The position numbers and the translations under genes were made by a program. Below are positions 16,706 through 26,261 of a stretch of DNA of 61,017 bases, piece after piece. The stretch spans positions 1 through 61,017 of the forward strand of contig JACPDP010000054.1 of the NCBI GenBank assembly GCA_016183945.1, read 5' to 3'. Numbering within the stretch: position 1 is the first letter of the stretch; each line of letters starts with the position of its first letter. Below the pieces are notes generated by a model, which saw only the letters and a program-made list of their open reading frames with translations, ran no database searches and was not told where the DNA came from. Source of the stretch: Magnetospirillum sp. (GTDB taxonomy: Bacteria; Pseudomonadota; Alphaproteobacteria; Rhodospirillales; Magnetospirillaceae).

Positions 16706-17580
16706 ACCGGACCTCGCTGATCGGTTTCGGCATCCTGGCGGCGATCGTGCTGCTGTTCGCCGGTTCGTCGCTGTTCGTCGTCAACCAGGTCGAGCAGGCG
16801 CTGGTACTGCGTCTCGGCGCCCATCGCGCCACCGTCAGGGAACCCGGGCTGCACTTCAAACTGCCGCTGATCGAGGACGTGGTACGCTACGACCTGCGCC
16901 TGCTGGCCCTCGACCCGCCGGACGAGCAGATCATCCTGGGCGACCAGAAGCGTATCGTGGTGGACACCTACACCCGCTTCCGCATCGCCGACCCGCTGAA
17001 GTTCTATCAGTCGATCCGCACCGAGGTGCAGGCCCGGGCACAGCTCACCCAGATCGTCTCCTCGGCGTTGCGCCGCGAGATGGGCCAAGCCATGTTGCCC
17101 TCGATCCTGTCCGAGGAACGCGCCCAGATCATGGCCAAGATTCTCAGGGAGGTGGCCGAGCCGGCCAGCAACCTGGGCATCGCGGTGGTGGATGTCCGCA
17201 TCCGCCGTGCCGACCTGCCGGAGGAGACCAGCCAGTCGATCTACGACCGCATGAAGTCCGAACGCGAACGCCAGGCCAAGGAACTGCGCGCCCAGGGCTA
17301 CGAATGGTCGCAGCAGATCAAGGCCCGGGCCGAGCGCGAGCGCACCGTCATCCTGGCCGAGGCGCAGCGCCAGGCGCAGATCTTTCGCGGTCAGGGCGAC
17401 GCCGAGGCCAATCGCATCTTCGCCGAGTCCTTCGGCAAGGATCCGTATTTCTTCTCGCTGTACCGCTCGCTGCAGGCCTATCGCCACGCGCTGGGCGACA
17501 ACCAGACCACCATGGTGCTGTCCCCCGAGGGTGAATTCTTCCGCTTCTTCAACGGCACCGGCCGCGCCCGGAAGGAATAG
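16702..17580 (+). CDS. hflC: HflC, FtsH protease modulator
   Basis: 292 residues; signal-anchor helix (SLIGFGILAAIVLLFAGSSL) then an SPFH domain (VEQALVLRLGAHRATVREPG) and a charged coiled-coil (SERERQAKELRAQGYEWSQQ). It ends with the HflC-typical FFLFFxx-like segment SPEGEFFRFFNG. It is coupled to hflK through a 4-base overlap and is followed by a periplasmic protease gene, a common alphaproteobacterial order for membrane protein quality control. Confidence 0.95.
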   Translation: MNRTSLIGFGILAAIVLLFAGSSLFVVNQVEQALVLRLGAHRATVREPGLHFKLPLIEDVVRYDLRLLALDPPDEQIILGDQKRIVVDTYTRFRIADPLKFYQSIRTEVQARAQLTQIVSSALRREMGQAMLPSILSEERAQIMAKILREVAEPASNLGIAVVDVRIRRADLPEETSQSIYDRMKSERERQAKELRAQGYEWSQQIKARAERERTVILAEAQRQAQIFRGQGDAEANRIFAESFGKDPYFFSLYRSLQAYRHALGDNQTTMVLSPEGEFFRFFNGTGRARKE

Positions 17581-17799
17581 GCAACGGCCAGGGCGCCCTC
17601 CTTCGAAACGGCCCGTCTTGAAGGGGGGCTCGCACAGGCTTTCGTCTGGCTGGCGCACTCCGCCATCATGACGTCATAGTCCCATCCGATGCTGTGTTTG
17701 TCCCCACATGCTTGAAGTCGCTCGCGGGGGAGACTAAATCGTTGCAACCCTCGGGGCGAATCCCCGCGGATGTTCTATCCATCAGGAGGGCCTGTTCCG

Positions 17800-19293
17800 G
17801 TGTCCATCCCAAAAAGAAACGCCAACCGCCTGCTGGCCGGAGTGGCCGCGCTGGCCCTGGCACTACAGTCCTTCGCCGCCCTGGCCAAGGAGGCGCCGGT
17901 CAGCTTCGCCGACCTGGCCGACAAACTGTTGCCCAGTGTGGTCAACATTTCGACCACCCAGACCATCAAGAACCCCGACCGCATCCCCGAGATGCCGCAA
18001 TTCCCCCCCGGCTCGCCGCTGGAGGACTTCTTCAAGGCGTTCTTCGCGCGCCAGGGCCGCGCCCCCGATGCCGCGCCGCGCCGCGCCACCTCGCTCGGTT
18101 CGGGCTTCATCATCGACAGTTCGGGCTTCATCGTCACCAACAACCACGTCATCCAGGACGCCGACGAGATCAGCGTCAAGCTGCATGACGACTCGGTGTT
18201 CACCGCCACCCTGGTGGGCCGCGATACCAAAACCGACCTGGCGGTGCTGAAGATCGACCCCGGCAAGAAGCCCCTGCCGGCGGTGATCTTCGGCAATTCC
18301 GACGAGGCCCGCGTTGGTGACTGGGTGCTGGCCATCGGCAACCCGTTCGGCTTCGGCGGCACGGTGACGGCGGGCATCGTCTCGGCCCGAGCCCGCGACA
18401 TCAACGCCGGCCCCTACGACGATTTCCTGCAGACCGACGCCTCCATCAATCGCGGCAACTCCGGTGGCCCAATGTTCAACTTGAGGGGCGAGGTGATCGG
18501 CATCAACTCGGCCATCATTTCGCCATCCGGCGGCTCCATCGGCATCGGCTTCGCCATCCCCGCCGGCCTGGCGAAGCCGGTCATCGAAGATCTGAGGAAG
18601 TTCGGCAAGACCCGTCGCGGCTGGCTCGGCATCCACATCCAGTCGCTCGACCAGGAACTGGCCGAATCCATGGGGCTGGTCGACCAGCGCGGCGCCCTGG
18701 TGGCCAAGGTCGACGACACCGGCCCGGCGGCCAAGGCCGGCATCAAGGCGGGCGACATCATCCTGCGCTTCGACGGCAAGGACATCGGCGAGATGCGCCG
18801 CCTGCCCCGCATCGTCGCCGAAACCCCCATCGGCAAGAAGTCCGAGGTGGTGGTGTGGCGCGACGGCCGCAAGCAGACGCTGGAGGCCCAGGTCGGCGAA
18901 ATGCCGGAGGAGCCGGCCGAGCATGCCAAGGCTCCCGACAAGCCGCAGCCCGGCCCCACCAGCCAGCAGGCCATCCCCGCCACCGGCATGTCCGTGGCAG
19001 CCATCTCGCCCCAACTGCGCGAGAAGTACGGCATCGACGACAACACCAAGGGCGTGGTGGTCACCGACGTCAAGGCCGACGGCCCCGCCGCCGAACGGGG
19101 CCTGCGCCCCGGCGACGTCATCATCGAGGCCGGCCAGAAGCCGGTGCGCACACCGCAGGATCTGGTCAAACAAGTGGAGGAGGCCCGCAAGGCCGGCCAG
19201 AAGGCGCTGCTGCTTCGGGTGGAGAACCCTCAGCAACTGCGCTATGTCGCCCTGCCCCTGGCGGAAGCCAAGCCGCACACGGGCAAGAGATAG
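17800..19293 (+). CDS. Periplasmic Do-type serine protease (DegP/HtrA family)
   Basis: 497 residues from a GTG at 17800, chosen over the in-frame ATG at 17770 because AGGAGGG lies 9 nt upstream of the GTG. A Sec signal peptide is followed by a trypsin-like domain with the triad His (TNNHVI, about 117), Asp (KTDLAVLKI, about 146) and Ser (RGNSGGP, about 221), and two PDZ domains at about 270-370 and 395-490. It degrades or refolds misfolded envelope proteins. Its place after hflKC suggests joint quality control. Confidence 0.95.
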   Translation: MSIPKRNANRLLAGVAALALALQSFAALAKEAPVSFADLADKLLPSVVNISTTQTIKNPDRIPEMPQFPPGSPLEDFFKAFFARQGRAPDAAPRRATSLGSGFIIDSSGFIVTNNHVIQDADEISVKLHDDSVFTATLVGRDTKTDLAVLKIDPGKKPLPAVIFGNSDEARVGDWVLAIGNPFGFGGTVTAGIVSARARDINAGPYDDFLQTDASINRGNSGGPMFNLRGEVIGINSAIISPSGGSIGIGFAIPAGLAKPVIEDLRKFGKTRRGWLGIHIQSLDQELAESMGLVDQRGALVAKVDDTGPAAKAGIKAGDIILRFDGKDIGEMRRLPRIVAETPIGKKSEVVVWRDGRKQTLEAQVGEMPEEPAEHAKAPDKPQPGPTSQQAIPATGMSVAAISPQLREKYGIDDNTKGVVVTDVKADGPAAERGLRPGDVIIEAGQKPVRTPQDLVKQVEEARKAGQKALLLRVENPQQLRYVALPLAEAKPHTGKR

Positions 19294-19323
19294 GCCCTTC
19301 GTCTGCCCCTCACTCCTGTGCCC

Positions 19324-19346
19324 CCTCTCTCCTCGCAGGAGAGGGG
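19324..19346. terminator. Hairpin after the Do-type protease gene
   Basis: CCTCTCTCCT at 19324-19333 pairs with AGGAGAGGGG at 19337-19346 around a 3-nt loop, with one G-T wobble. It lies 30 bp after the protease stop, with G-rich sequence rather than T behind it. Probable 3' end hairpin. Confidence 0.5.
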
Positions 19347-19432
19347 CGGGGTGGGGGGGTATTGACGTCGCTTGCGCATGAGTCTTCCAGGCGCTAAGAC
19401 GTCCCCGTCTTTTCAGCCCAGGGAGCTTGCCC

Positions 19433-20680
19433 GTGTCCGTTCCGCTGCTTCGCCCCTTCCCCGGCCTGCGTCCCACCCCTCAGTACGCCGCCCAGGTGGC
19501 GGCGCCGCCCTATGACGTGCTGTCCTCCGACGAGGCGCGGGTCATGGCCGAGGGCAAGGCGTGGAGCTTCCTGCACATCTCCAAGCCCGAGATCGACCTG
19601 CCCGCCGGCACCGACGTCTATGCCCCCGCCGTCTACGCCAAGGGCGCCGAAAACCTGAAGAGGATGGTCGAGGCCGGTGTGCTGGTGCGGGATGCCAGGC
19701 CCTGCTTCTACGTCTACCGCATCCAGATGGGCGAGCATGTGCAGACCGGCATCGTTGGCGGTGGCTCGGTGGCGGCCTACGACGTCAACCGCATCCGCAA
19801 GCACGAGTTCACCCGCCCCGACAAGGAGGACGACCGCGTCCGCCAGATCGACACCTGCGACGCCCAGACCGGCCCGGTGCTGCTGGCCCACCGCAACGCC
19901 CCCGGCCTGGCCGCCGCCGTCGCCGCCACCGTCGCCAAGGCCCCGGCCTACCAAGTCACCGCCGCCGACGGCATCGTGCACACCCTGTGGGTGATGGACG
20001 ACGCCGACGCCATCGCGGCGGTGGTCACGGCCTTCGACGCCATGCCGGCGGTCTATATCGCCGACGGCCACCACCGCTCGGCGGCGGCCTCCCGCGTCGC
20101 CACCTTCCGCCGCGAGCGCAAATGCTGCGCCAGCGGCGAGGAGGCCTACGAGTCGTTCCTGGTGGTGTCGTTCCCCATCGAGGAAATGAAAATCTTCGAC
20201 TACAACCGCGTGGTGGTCGACCTCAACGGCCTGAGCCGCGAGCGGTTCCTCGCCGCCCTCGACGCCGAGTTCACCGTGACCCCGGTGGCGACCCAGGCCC
20301 GCCCGACGGCACCGCAGAGCTTCGGCATGTACCTCAAGGGGCAGTGGTACACCCTGGGGCTGAAGAAGCCGGTATCCGCCGACCCGGTGGCCCGCCTCGA
20401 TGTCAGCCTGCTGTCCGACCGCCTGCTGACCCCGGTGCTGGGCATCGCCGACCTGCGCAAGGACAAGCGCATCGACTTCGTCGGCGGCAAGCGCGGCCTG
20501 AGCGAATTGGAGAAGCGCGTGGATTCGGGCGAGATGGCGGTGGCCTTCGCCCTGTTCGCCACCCGCATGGAAGACCTGGTGGCGGTGGCCGAGGCCGGCG
20601 AAGTGATGCCGCCCAAATCCACCTGGTTCGAGCCCAAACTGGCCGACGGCATGGTCAGCTACCCGCTGGATTGGCGGTAG
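19433..20680 (+). CDS. DUF1015 family protein
   Basis: 415 residues covering the full DUF1015 family: an opening LLRPFPGLRPTPQYAAQVA with APPYDVLSSDEA, later VYIADGHHRSAAASRVA and a C-terminal KSTWFEPKLADGMV. GTG at 19433 has AGGGAG 7 nt upstream; a TTG two codons earlier is the alternative. Cytoplasmic. The biochemical role of DUF1015 is not established; members often sit near serine or D-lactate metabolism genes, but none is adjacent here. Confidence 0.85.
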   Translation: MSVPLLRPFPGLRPTPQYAAQVAAPPYDVLSSDEARVMAEGKAWSFLHISKPEIDLPAGTDVYAPAVYAKGAENLKRMVEAGVLVRDARPCFYVYRIQMGEHVQTGIVGGGSVAAYDVNRIRKHEFTRPDKEDDRVRQIDTCDAQTGPVLLAHRNAPGLAAAVAATVAKAPAYQVTAADGIVHTLWVMDDADAIAAVVTAFDAMPAVYIADGHHRSAAASRVATFRRERKCCASGEEAYESFLVVSFPIEEMKIFDYNRVVVDLNGLSRERFLAALDAEFTVTPVATQARPTAPQSFGMYLKGQWYTLGLKKPVSADPVARLDVSLLSDRLLTPVLGIADLRKDKRIDFVGGKRGLSELEKRVDSGEMAVAFALFATRMEDLVAVAEAGEVMPPKSTWFEPKLADGMVSYPLDWR

Positions 20681-20702
20681 GCGGAGCGCTATTATCACGT
20701 TG

Positions 20703-20996
20703 ATGGGTACGGCAAGACGGCTCCTGGACGAGAAGCGCGACGAAATCCTGCGCCTGGCGGCCCTGCACGGGGCCGGCCAGGTGCGGGTGTTCGGCTCTGT
20801 GGCGCGCGGCGACGACGGGCCGGACAGCGACATCGACCTGCTGGTCCATATGGACGACGAGCGCAGCCTGCTCGATCTGATCGGCTTCCGGCTCGACCTC
20901 CGGGAGGTTGTCGGATGCAAGGTCGATGTGCTCAGCGACGGAGGCTTGAGCCCCTATATGCGCGACGACATTCTGTCGGAAGCGCGGCCGTTATGA
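20703..20996 (+). CDS. MNT-type nucleotidyltransferase (MntA-like antitoxin)
   Basis: 97 residues with the minimal nucleotidyltransferase signature: VFGSVARGDDGPDSDIDLLV, giving GS-x-RG and the D-x-D metal pair, plus a third acidic residue in CKVDVLS. Proteins of this kind pair with HEPN toxins and inactivate them by adding AMP. The stop overlaps the following HEPN-like frame by ATGA, the normal arrangement of such pairs. The HEPN partner is damaged here. Confidence 0.88.
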   Translation: MGTARRLLDEKRDEILRLAALHGAGQVRVFGSVARGDDGPDSDIDLLVHMDDERSLLDLIGFRLDLREVVGCKVDVLSDGGLSPYMRDDILSEARPL

Positions 20997-21273
20997 ACAA
21001 GCGCGACCGCGTCAACACGATCAAGGACTACACGTCGATCGGACAGCAGGCTTTCGCCACCTCTCGCCTGCATCAGGACGCGGTTGTGCGCAATTTCGAG
21101 ATCATCGGGGAAGCGTCCAACCGCCTGTCCAAGAAATTTCGCGACCAGACGGCCGTCTCCTGGGGGGAACTGAAGGCTTTCAGGAACTTCCTCATACGGC
21201 TCTGGTATGGAGAATAGTGGTCGAGGACCTGCCGGAACTGGAACAGCACGTCTTGCAACTGCTGTCAGAGTGA
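20993..21273 (+). pseudogene. Decayed HEPN (DUF86) toxin gene
   Basis: The frame opens MNKRDRVNTIKDYTSIGQQA and contains the DUF86 core QDAVVRNFEIIGEASNRLS, but stops after 74 residues. The family needs R-x4-H near the end; here RNFLIRLWYGE ends in a stop with no His. The lost C-terminus is still readable in another frame from 21214 to 21273 (IVVEDLPELEQHVLQLLSE). The N-terminal helix is also about 10 residues shorter than expected. At least one indel has therefore destroyed the RNase active site. The tail overlaps the miaA start by 4 bases. Confidence 0.8.
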
Positions 21274-22208
21274 ACCGCCCCGCCCTGGTCATCGCCGGTC
21301 CCACCGCCTCCGGCAAGTCCGCCTTCGCCATGGCGGTGGCCGAGGAGTTTGGCGGCACGGTCATCAATGCCGACTCCATGCAGGTCTACCACACCCTGCG
21401 CGTCGTCACCGCCCGCCCCTCCCCCGCCGACGAGGCCCGGGTGCCGCATCGGCTGTACGGCTTCCTCCCGCCCGCCGTCGCCTGCTCCGCCGCCCTCTAC
21501 GCCGAGCACGCAGCCGCCGAGATGGAGGCGGCCTGGGGCACCGACCGGCTGCCGGTGGTGGTGGGCGGAACCGGCCTCTACCTGCGCGCCCTGATGCAGG
21601 GCCTGTCGCCCATCCCCGAGATCCCCGAGCCGCTCCGCAGCGCCGCCCGCGCCCTGTTCGCCGAGCTGGGCAACGACGCCTTCCACGCCCGCCTCGCCGA
21701 GCGCGACCCGGTGATGGCCGCCCGCCTCGCCCCCACCAACTCGCAACGGCTGGTGCGGGCCTGCGAGGTGCTGGAGGCCACCGGCCGTTCCCTGGCCGAG
21801 TGGCAGTCCGAGCCGCCGCAGGGAGGCGTGGCGGCCAACTGGCTGACCCTCGCCCTACTGCCGCCGCGCGAGGCGCTCTACTCCGCCTGCGACGGCCGCT
21901 TCCGCCGCATGGTGGAGCAAGGCGCCCTGGACGAGGTGGCGGACCTGCTGGCCCTCGGCCTCGACCCGGCACTACCCGCCATGAAGGCTCTGGGGGTGCC
22001 CGAGTTGGCCGCCCACCTCGCCGGACGGATGACGCTGGATGAGGCCGTGACCGCCGCTACCCAGGCAACTCGCAATTACGCCAAGCGCCAACTCACCTGG
22101 TTCCGCCACCAACTTCCAGGGGCCGAGGTGATTCCGGAGCAATATTCGGAAAGTTTGGCAGAGCGTTTCTTTCCGAAAATTCGTCAACACCTATTGACCG
22201 GGGCTTAG
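21270..22208 (+). CDS. miaA: tRNA dimethylallyltransferase
   Basis: 312 residues from a GTG at 21270; the in-frame ATG at 21207 would read through HEPN remnants and is less likely. Adds a dimethylallyl group to A37 of tRNAs reading UNN codons. Motifs: P-loop IAGPTASGKS, DSMQVYHTLRVVTARP, VVGGTGLYLRAL, NSQRLVRACEV and RNYAKRQLTWFR. It directly follows the decayed toxin pair. Confidence 0.95.
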   Translation: MNRPALVIAGPTASGKSAFAMAVAEEFGGTVINADSMQVYHTLRVVTARPSPADEARVPHRLYGFLPPAVACSAALYAEHAAAEMEAAWGTDRLPVVVGGTGLYLRALMQGLSPIPEIPEPLRSAARALFAELGNDAFHARLAERDPVMAARLAPTNSQRLVRACEVLEATGRSLAEWQSEPPQGGVAANWLTLALLPPREALYSACDGRFRRMVEQGALDEVADLLALGLDPALPAMKALGVPELAAHLAGRMTLDEAVTAATQATRNYAKRQLTWFRHQLPGAEVIPEQYSESLAERFFPKIRQHLLTGA

Positions 22209-22308
22209 TGAGAGGCTAGGTTGTGCCCCTCGCGGCGCAGCGCACGCAATTATGTTGCGCGCCCCCGGCTAGGCGAAACGGTACAGACAACGCGGACAAG
22301 GTGCGGAC

Positions 22309-24075
22309 ATGGCGCAGCACGATCAGTTGAACGGGGCGGAAATTCTCCTCAAGGCGCTGGTTGACCAGGGCGTGGAGGTCATTTTCGGCTATCCGGGCGG
22401 CGCTGTCCTGCCCATCTACGACGAGTTGTTCAAGCAGAACCGGCTGCGCCACGTGCTGGTGCGTCACGAGCAGGCGGCGGTGCATGCCGCCGAGGGCTAT
22501 GCCCGCTCCACCGGTAGGGTCGGCTGCGTTCTGGTGACCTCGGGTCCCGGCGCCACCAACACCGTCACCGGTCTGGCCGATGCCTTGTGCGATTCGGTCC
22601 CGCTGGTGTGCTTCACCGGCCAGGTGCCCACCCACCTGATCGGCAACGATGCCTTCCAGGAAGCCGATATCACCGGCATCACCCGGCCGTGCACCAAGCA
22701 CAACTATCTGGTCAAGGACGTCAACAAGCTGGCGCGCACGGTGCACGAGGCCTTCCAGGTGGCGCGCGCCGGCCGCCCCGGCCCGGTGCTGGTCGACCTG
22801 CCCAAGGACGTGGTCCAGGCCCACGGCCTCTATGAGGGCCCCTCCAAGGGGCGCTCTAAATACCAGCCGCAGGTCAAGGGCGACATCAAGGCCATCGAGC
22901 GGGCGGTCGAGCTGATCGCCGGCGCCAAGCGGCCGGTCTTCTATGTCGGCGGCGGCGTCATCAACTCCGGCACGGCGGCCTGCCAGTTGCTGACCCAGTT
23001 GGTGCGTATGACCGGCTACCCCTGCACCCAGACGCTGATGGGCCTGGGCGCCTACCCGGCCTCGGACGCGCTGTCCCTGGGCATGCTGGGCATGCACGGC
23101 ACCTACGAGGCCAATCTGGCCATGCACGGCTGCGACGTGATGATCAACATCGGCGCCCGCTTCGACGACCGCGTCACCGGCCGCCTCAACGCCTTCGCGC
23201 CCACCGCCAAGAAGATCCACATCGACATCGATCCCAGTTCCATCAACAAGAACGTCGCCGTCGACGTGGCTGTGGTGGGCGACTGCGCCCATGTGCTGGA
23301 AGACCTGATGAAGGTGTGGAAGGCCAAGCAGTGCCGCCCCGACGACAAGGCGCTGAGGGCATGGTGGGCGCAGATCGACAAGTGGCGCTCGGTCAACTGC
23401 CTGCACTACGAGAAGTCCAGCAAGATCATCAAGCCGCAATACGCCATCCAGCGGCTCTATGAACTGACCAAGAACCGCAATCCCTACATCTGCACCGAGG
23501 TCGGCCAGCACCAGATGTGGGCGGCGCAGCACTTCCGCTTCGAGCTGCCCAACCACTGGATGACCTCGGGCGGTTTGGGCACCATGGGCTACGGCCTGCC
23601 CTCGGCCATGGGTGTGCAGGTGGCGCATCCCGACGCGCTGGTGGTCGACATCGCCGGCGAGTCCTCGATCCAGATGAACATCCAGGAACTGGCGACGCTG
23701 TGCCAGCACCGGCTGCCGGTGAAGGTCTTCATCCTCAACAACCAGTACATGGGCATGGTGCGCCAGTGGCAGGAGCTGATCCACGGCGGCCGCTACTCGC
23801 AGAGCCACATGGACGCGCATCCCGATTTCGTCAAGCTGGCCGACGCCTATGGCGCGGTGGGGCTCAAGGTGGAGAAGCCGGGCGATCTCGACGACGCCAT
23901 CAAGGAAATGATCTCGGTGGAGCGCACGGTGATCATGGACGTTCGCACCGACGCCTCCGAGAACTGCTTCCCCATGATCATGCCCGGCATGGCCCACAAC
24001 GAGATGGTGTTGGGCCCCGAGGACAAGGCCATGGAACGGCCGGGCTCGGAAGAAGACGGCATGGTGTTGGTGTAA
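22309..24075 (+). CDS. ilvB: Acetolactate synthase, large subunit
   Basis: 588 residues. Thiamine-diphosphate enzyme making acetolactate or acetohydroxybutyrate from pyruvate, the first common step of Val/Ile/Leu synthesis. The N-terminal domain has GYPGGAVLPIYDEL and the catalytic Glu in VRHEQAAVHAAEGYARSTG. The cofactor motif reads DIAGESSIQMNIQEL with NNQYMGMVRQW; GE replaces the textbook GDG, which as I recall is usual in alphaproteobacterial versions. The regulatory subunit ilvH follows 13 bp downstream. Confidence 0.97.
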   Translation: MAQHDQLNGAEILLKALVDQGVEVIFGYPGGAVLPIYDELFKQNRLRHVLVRHEQAAVHAAEGYARSTGRVGCVLVTSGPGATNTVTGLADALCDSVPLVCFTGQVPTHLIGNDAFQEADITGITRPCTKHNYLVKDVNKLARTVHEAFQVARAGRPGPVLVDLPKDVVQAHGLYEGPSKGRSKYQPQVKGDIKAIERAVELIAGAKRPVFYVGGGVINSGTAACQLLTQLVRMTGYPCTQTLMGLGAYPASDALSLGMLGMHGTYEANLAMHGCDVMINIGARFDDRVTGRLNAFAPTAKKIHIDIDPSSINKNVAVDVAVVGDCAHVLEDLMKVWKAKQCRPDDKALRAWWAQIDKWRSVNCLHYEKSSKIIKPQYAIQRLYELTKNRNPYICTEVGQHQMWAAQHFRFELPNHWMTSGGLGTMGYGLPSAMGVQVAHPDALVVDIAGESSIQMNIQELATLCQHRLPVKVFILNNQYMGMVRQWQELIHGGRYSQSHMDAHPDFVKLADAYGAVGLKVEKPGDLDDAIKEMISVERTVIMDVRTDASENCFPMIMPGMAHNEMVLGPEDKAMERPGSEEDGMVLV

Positions 24076-24088
24076 GGGGGAGCGGACG

Positions 24089-24604
24089 ATGACCAAGCCA
24101 GTGGAAGAGATCAACCGCCACACCGTCAGCGTGCTGGTCGACAACGAGTCCGGCGTGCTGGCCCGTGTCATCGGCCTGTTCTCGGGGCGCGGCTACAACA
24201 TCGAAAGCCTGACGGTGGCCGAGGTCGACCCCGCCGAGAAGCTGTCGCGCATCACCATCGTGACCTCGGGCACGGCGATGATCATCGAGCAGATCAAGAA
24301 TCAACTGCGCCGGCTGGTGCCGGTGCACAAGGTGCACGACCTGACCATCGAGGGCCCCCATGTCGCCCGCGAACTGGCCCTGGTCAAGGTCACCTGCACC
24401 GGCGCCAAGCGGCTGGAAGCGCTCAGCATCTCGGAGATCTTCCGAGCGCGGCCAGTGGATGCCACCAACGAGTCCTTCGTGTTCGAGGTGGTGGGCGCCA
24501 CCGACAAGGTGGACGCCTTCATCAAGCTGATGGAGCCCCTCGGCCTGGCCGACGTGTCGCGGACCGGCGTCGTCGCCATTGCGCGTGGACCCAATCCGAT
24601 TTAA
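24089..24604 (+). CDS. ilvH: Acetolactate synthase, small regulatory subunit
   Basis: 171 residues, the usual length. An N-terminal ACT domain (HTVSVLVDNESGVLARVIGL, then FSGRGYNIESLTVAEV) binds valine for feedback inhibition; the C-terminal half (about 85-165) contacts the large subunit (KVTCTGAKRLEALSISEIF). It starts 13 bp after ilvB behind GGGGGAG. Followed by a 181-bp spacer with alternative hairpins before ilvC. Confidence 0.97.
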   Translation: MTKPVEEINRHTVSVLVDNESGVLARVIGLFSGRGYNIESLTVAEVDPAEKLSRITIVTSGTAMIIEQIKNQLRRLVPVHKVHDLTIEGPHVARELALVKVTCTGAKRLEALSISEIFRARPVDATNESFVFEVVGATDKVDAFIKLMEPLGLADVSRTGVVAIARGPNPI

Positions 24605-24646
24605 AGACGGGTCGAAATGGTGCTGCCTCGCCAGCAACTGCCCCTA

Positions 24647-25805
<1,159 letters not shown>

Positions 25806-25835
25806 GCGTGCCGCAGACCGACGTTTCCAAAGGAA

Positions 25836-25869
25836 CGGCCCCGGGAGCGCTCCCGGGGCCGATTTTTTT
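25836..25869 (+). terminator. Intrinsic terminator of the ilv operon
   Basis: A perfect 13-bp self-complementary arm pair (CGGCCCCGGGAGC at 25836-25848 with its complement to 25861) followed by A and seven T at 25863-25869. This is the clearest rho-independent terminator in the window and separates ilvC from the convergent nirD. Confidence 0.92.
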
Positions 25870-25891
25870 GCCGGAACGGCGGCGGGTTCGA

Positions 25892-26239
25892 TCAGGCCGC
25901 GCCCCTTGCCTCGCCGACATCCTCGGCGGCGAGGCGGAGGCAGATCGCGTCACCCTCCACCTTCACCATGAAGCGCTTGACGCATCCCTCGTCGGGGGTG
26001 ACTGCCTCGCCAGTGGCCAGATCGACGTTGAGCCCGTGCATCGGACACTGCACCTTGTGGCCGAAGACCATCCCCTGCGATAGCAGGCCGCCCCGGTGGG
26101 GGCACTTGTCGTCGAGGGCGAAAACCTTGTCGTCGATCGTGCGGAATACAGCCAGTCGCCCGGCAGGAGTCAGGACCACCCGAGCACCGGCGGGGGGAAT
26201 GTCGGCGAGCTTACCGATCTCAATCCATTCGCTGTTCAT
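25892..26239 (-). CDS. nirD: Nitrite reductase small subunit, Rieske type
   Basis: 115 residues from the ATG at 26239 with AAGGAAGA about 6 nt upstream. It carries a full Rieske [2Fe-2S] signature, CPHRGG and CPMHG, so it is the iron-sulfur-containing version of NirD. It would partner NirB in NADH-dependent reduction of nitrite to ammonium in the cytoplasm. It starts 22 bp after the nirB frame ends. Its apparent in-frame fusion to the NirB N-terminus is a coincidence of the nirB frameshift. Confidence 0.92.
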   Translation of the reverse strand: MNSEWIEIGKLADIPPAGARVVLTPAGRLAVFRTIDDKVFALDDKCPHRGGLLSQGMVFGHKVQCPMHGLNVDLATGEAVTPDEGCVKRFMVKVEGDAICLRLAAEDVGEARGAA

Positions 26240-26261
26240 CGTCTTCTTCCTTTCCCGTGAT

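Noticed and set aside
19394..20920. 508-residue frame antisense to the DUF1015 and MNT genes
   Set aside because: Overlaps two supported genes completely and has shadow composition.
21207..21269. Upstream ATG start for miaA
   Set aside because: The extra residues are translated HEPN remnant DNA, and MiaA proteins normally begin just before the P-loop, matching the GTG at 21270.
23640..23760. Loss of the thiamine-diphosphate GDG motif in IlvB
   Set aside because: The GES form of this motif is, to my knowledge, normal for alphaproteobacterial IlvB and the rest of the site is intact.
22216..24171. 651-residue frame antisense to ilvB
   Set aside because: Complement of a conserved gene, with low-complexity His/Gln/Val composition and no motifs.
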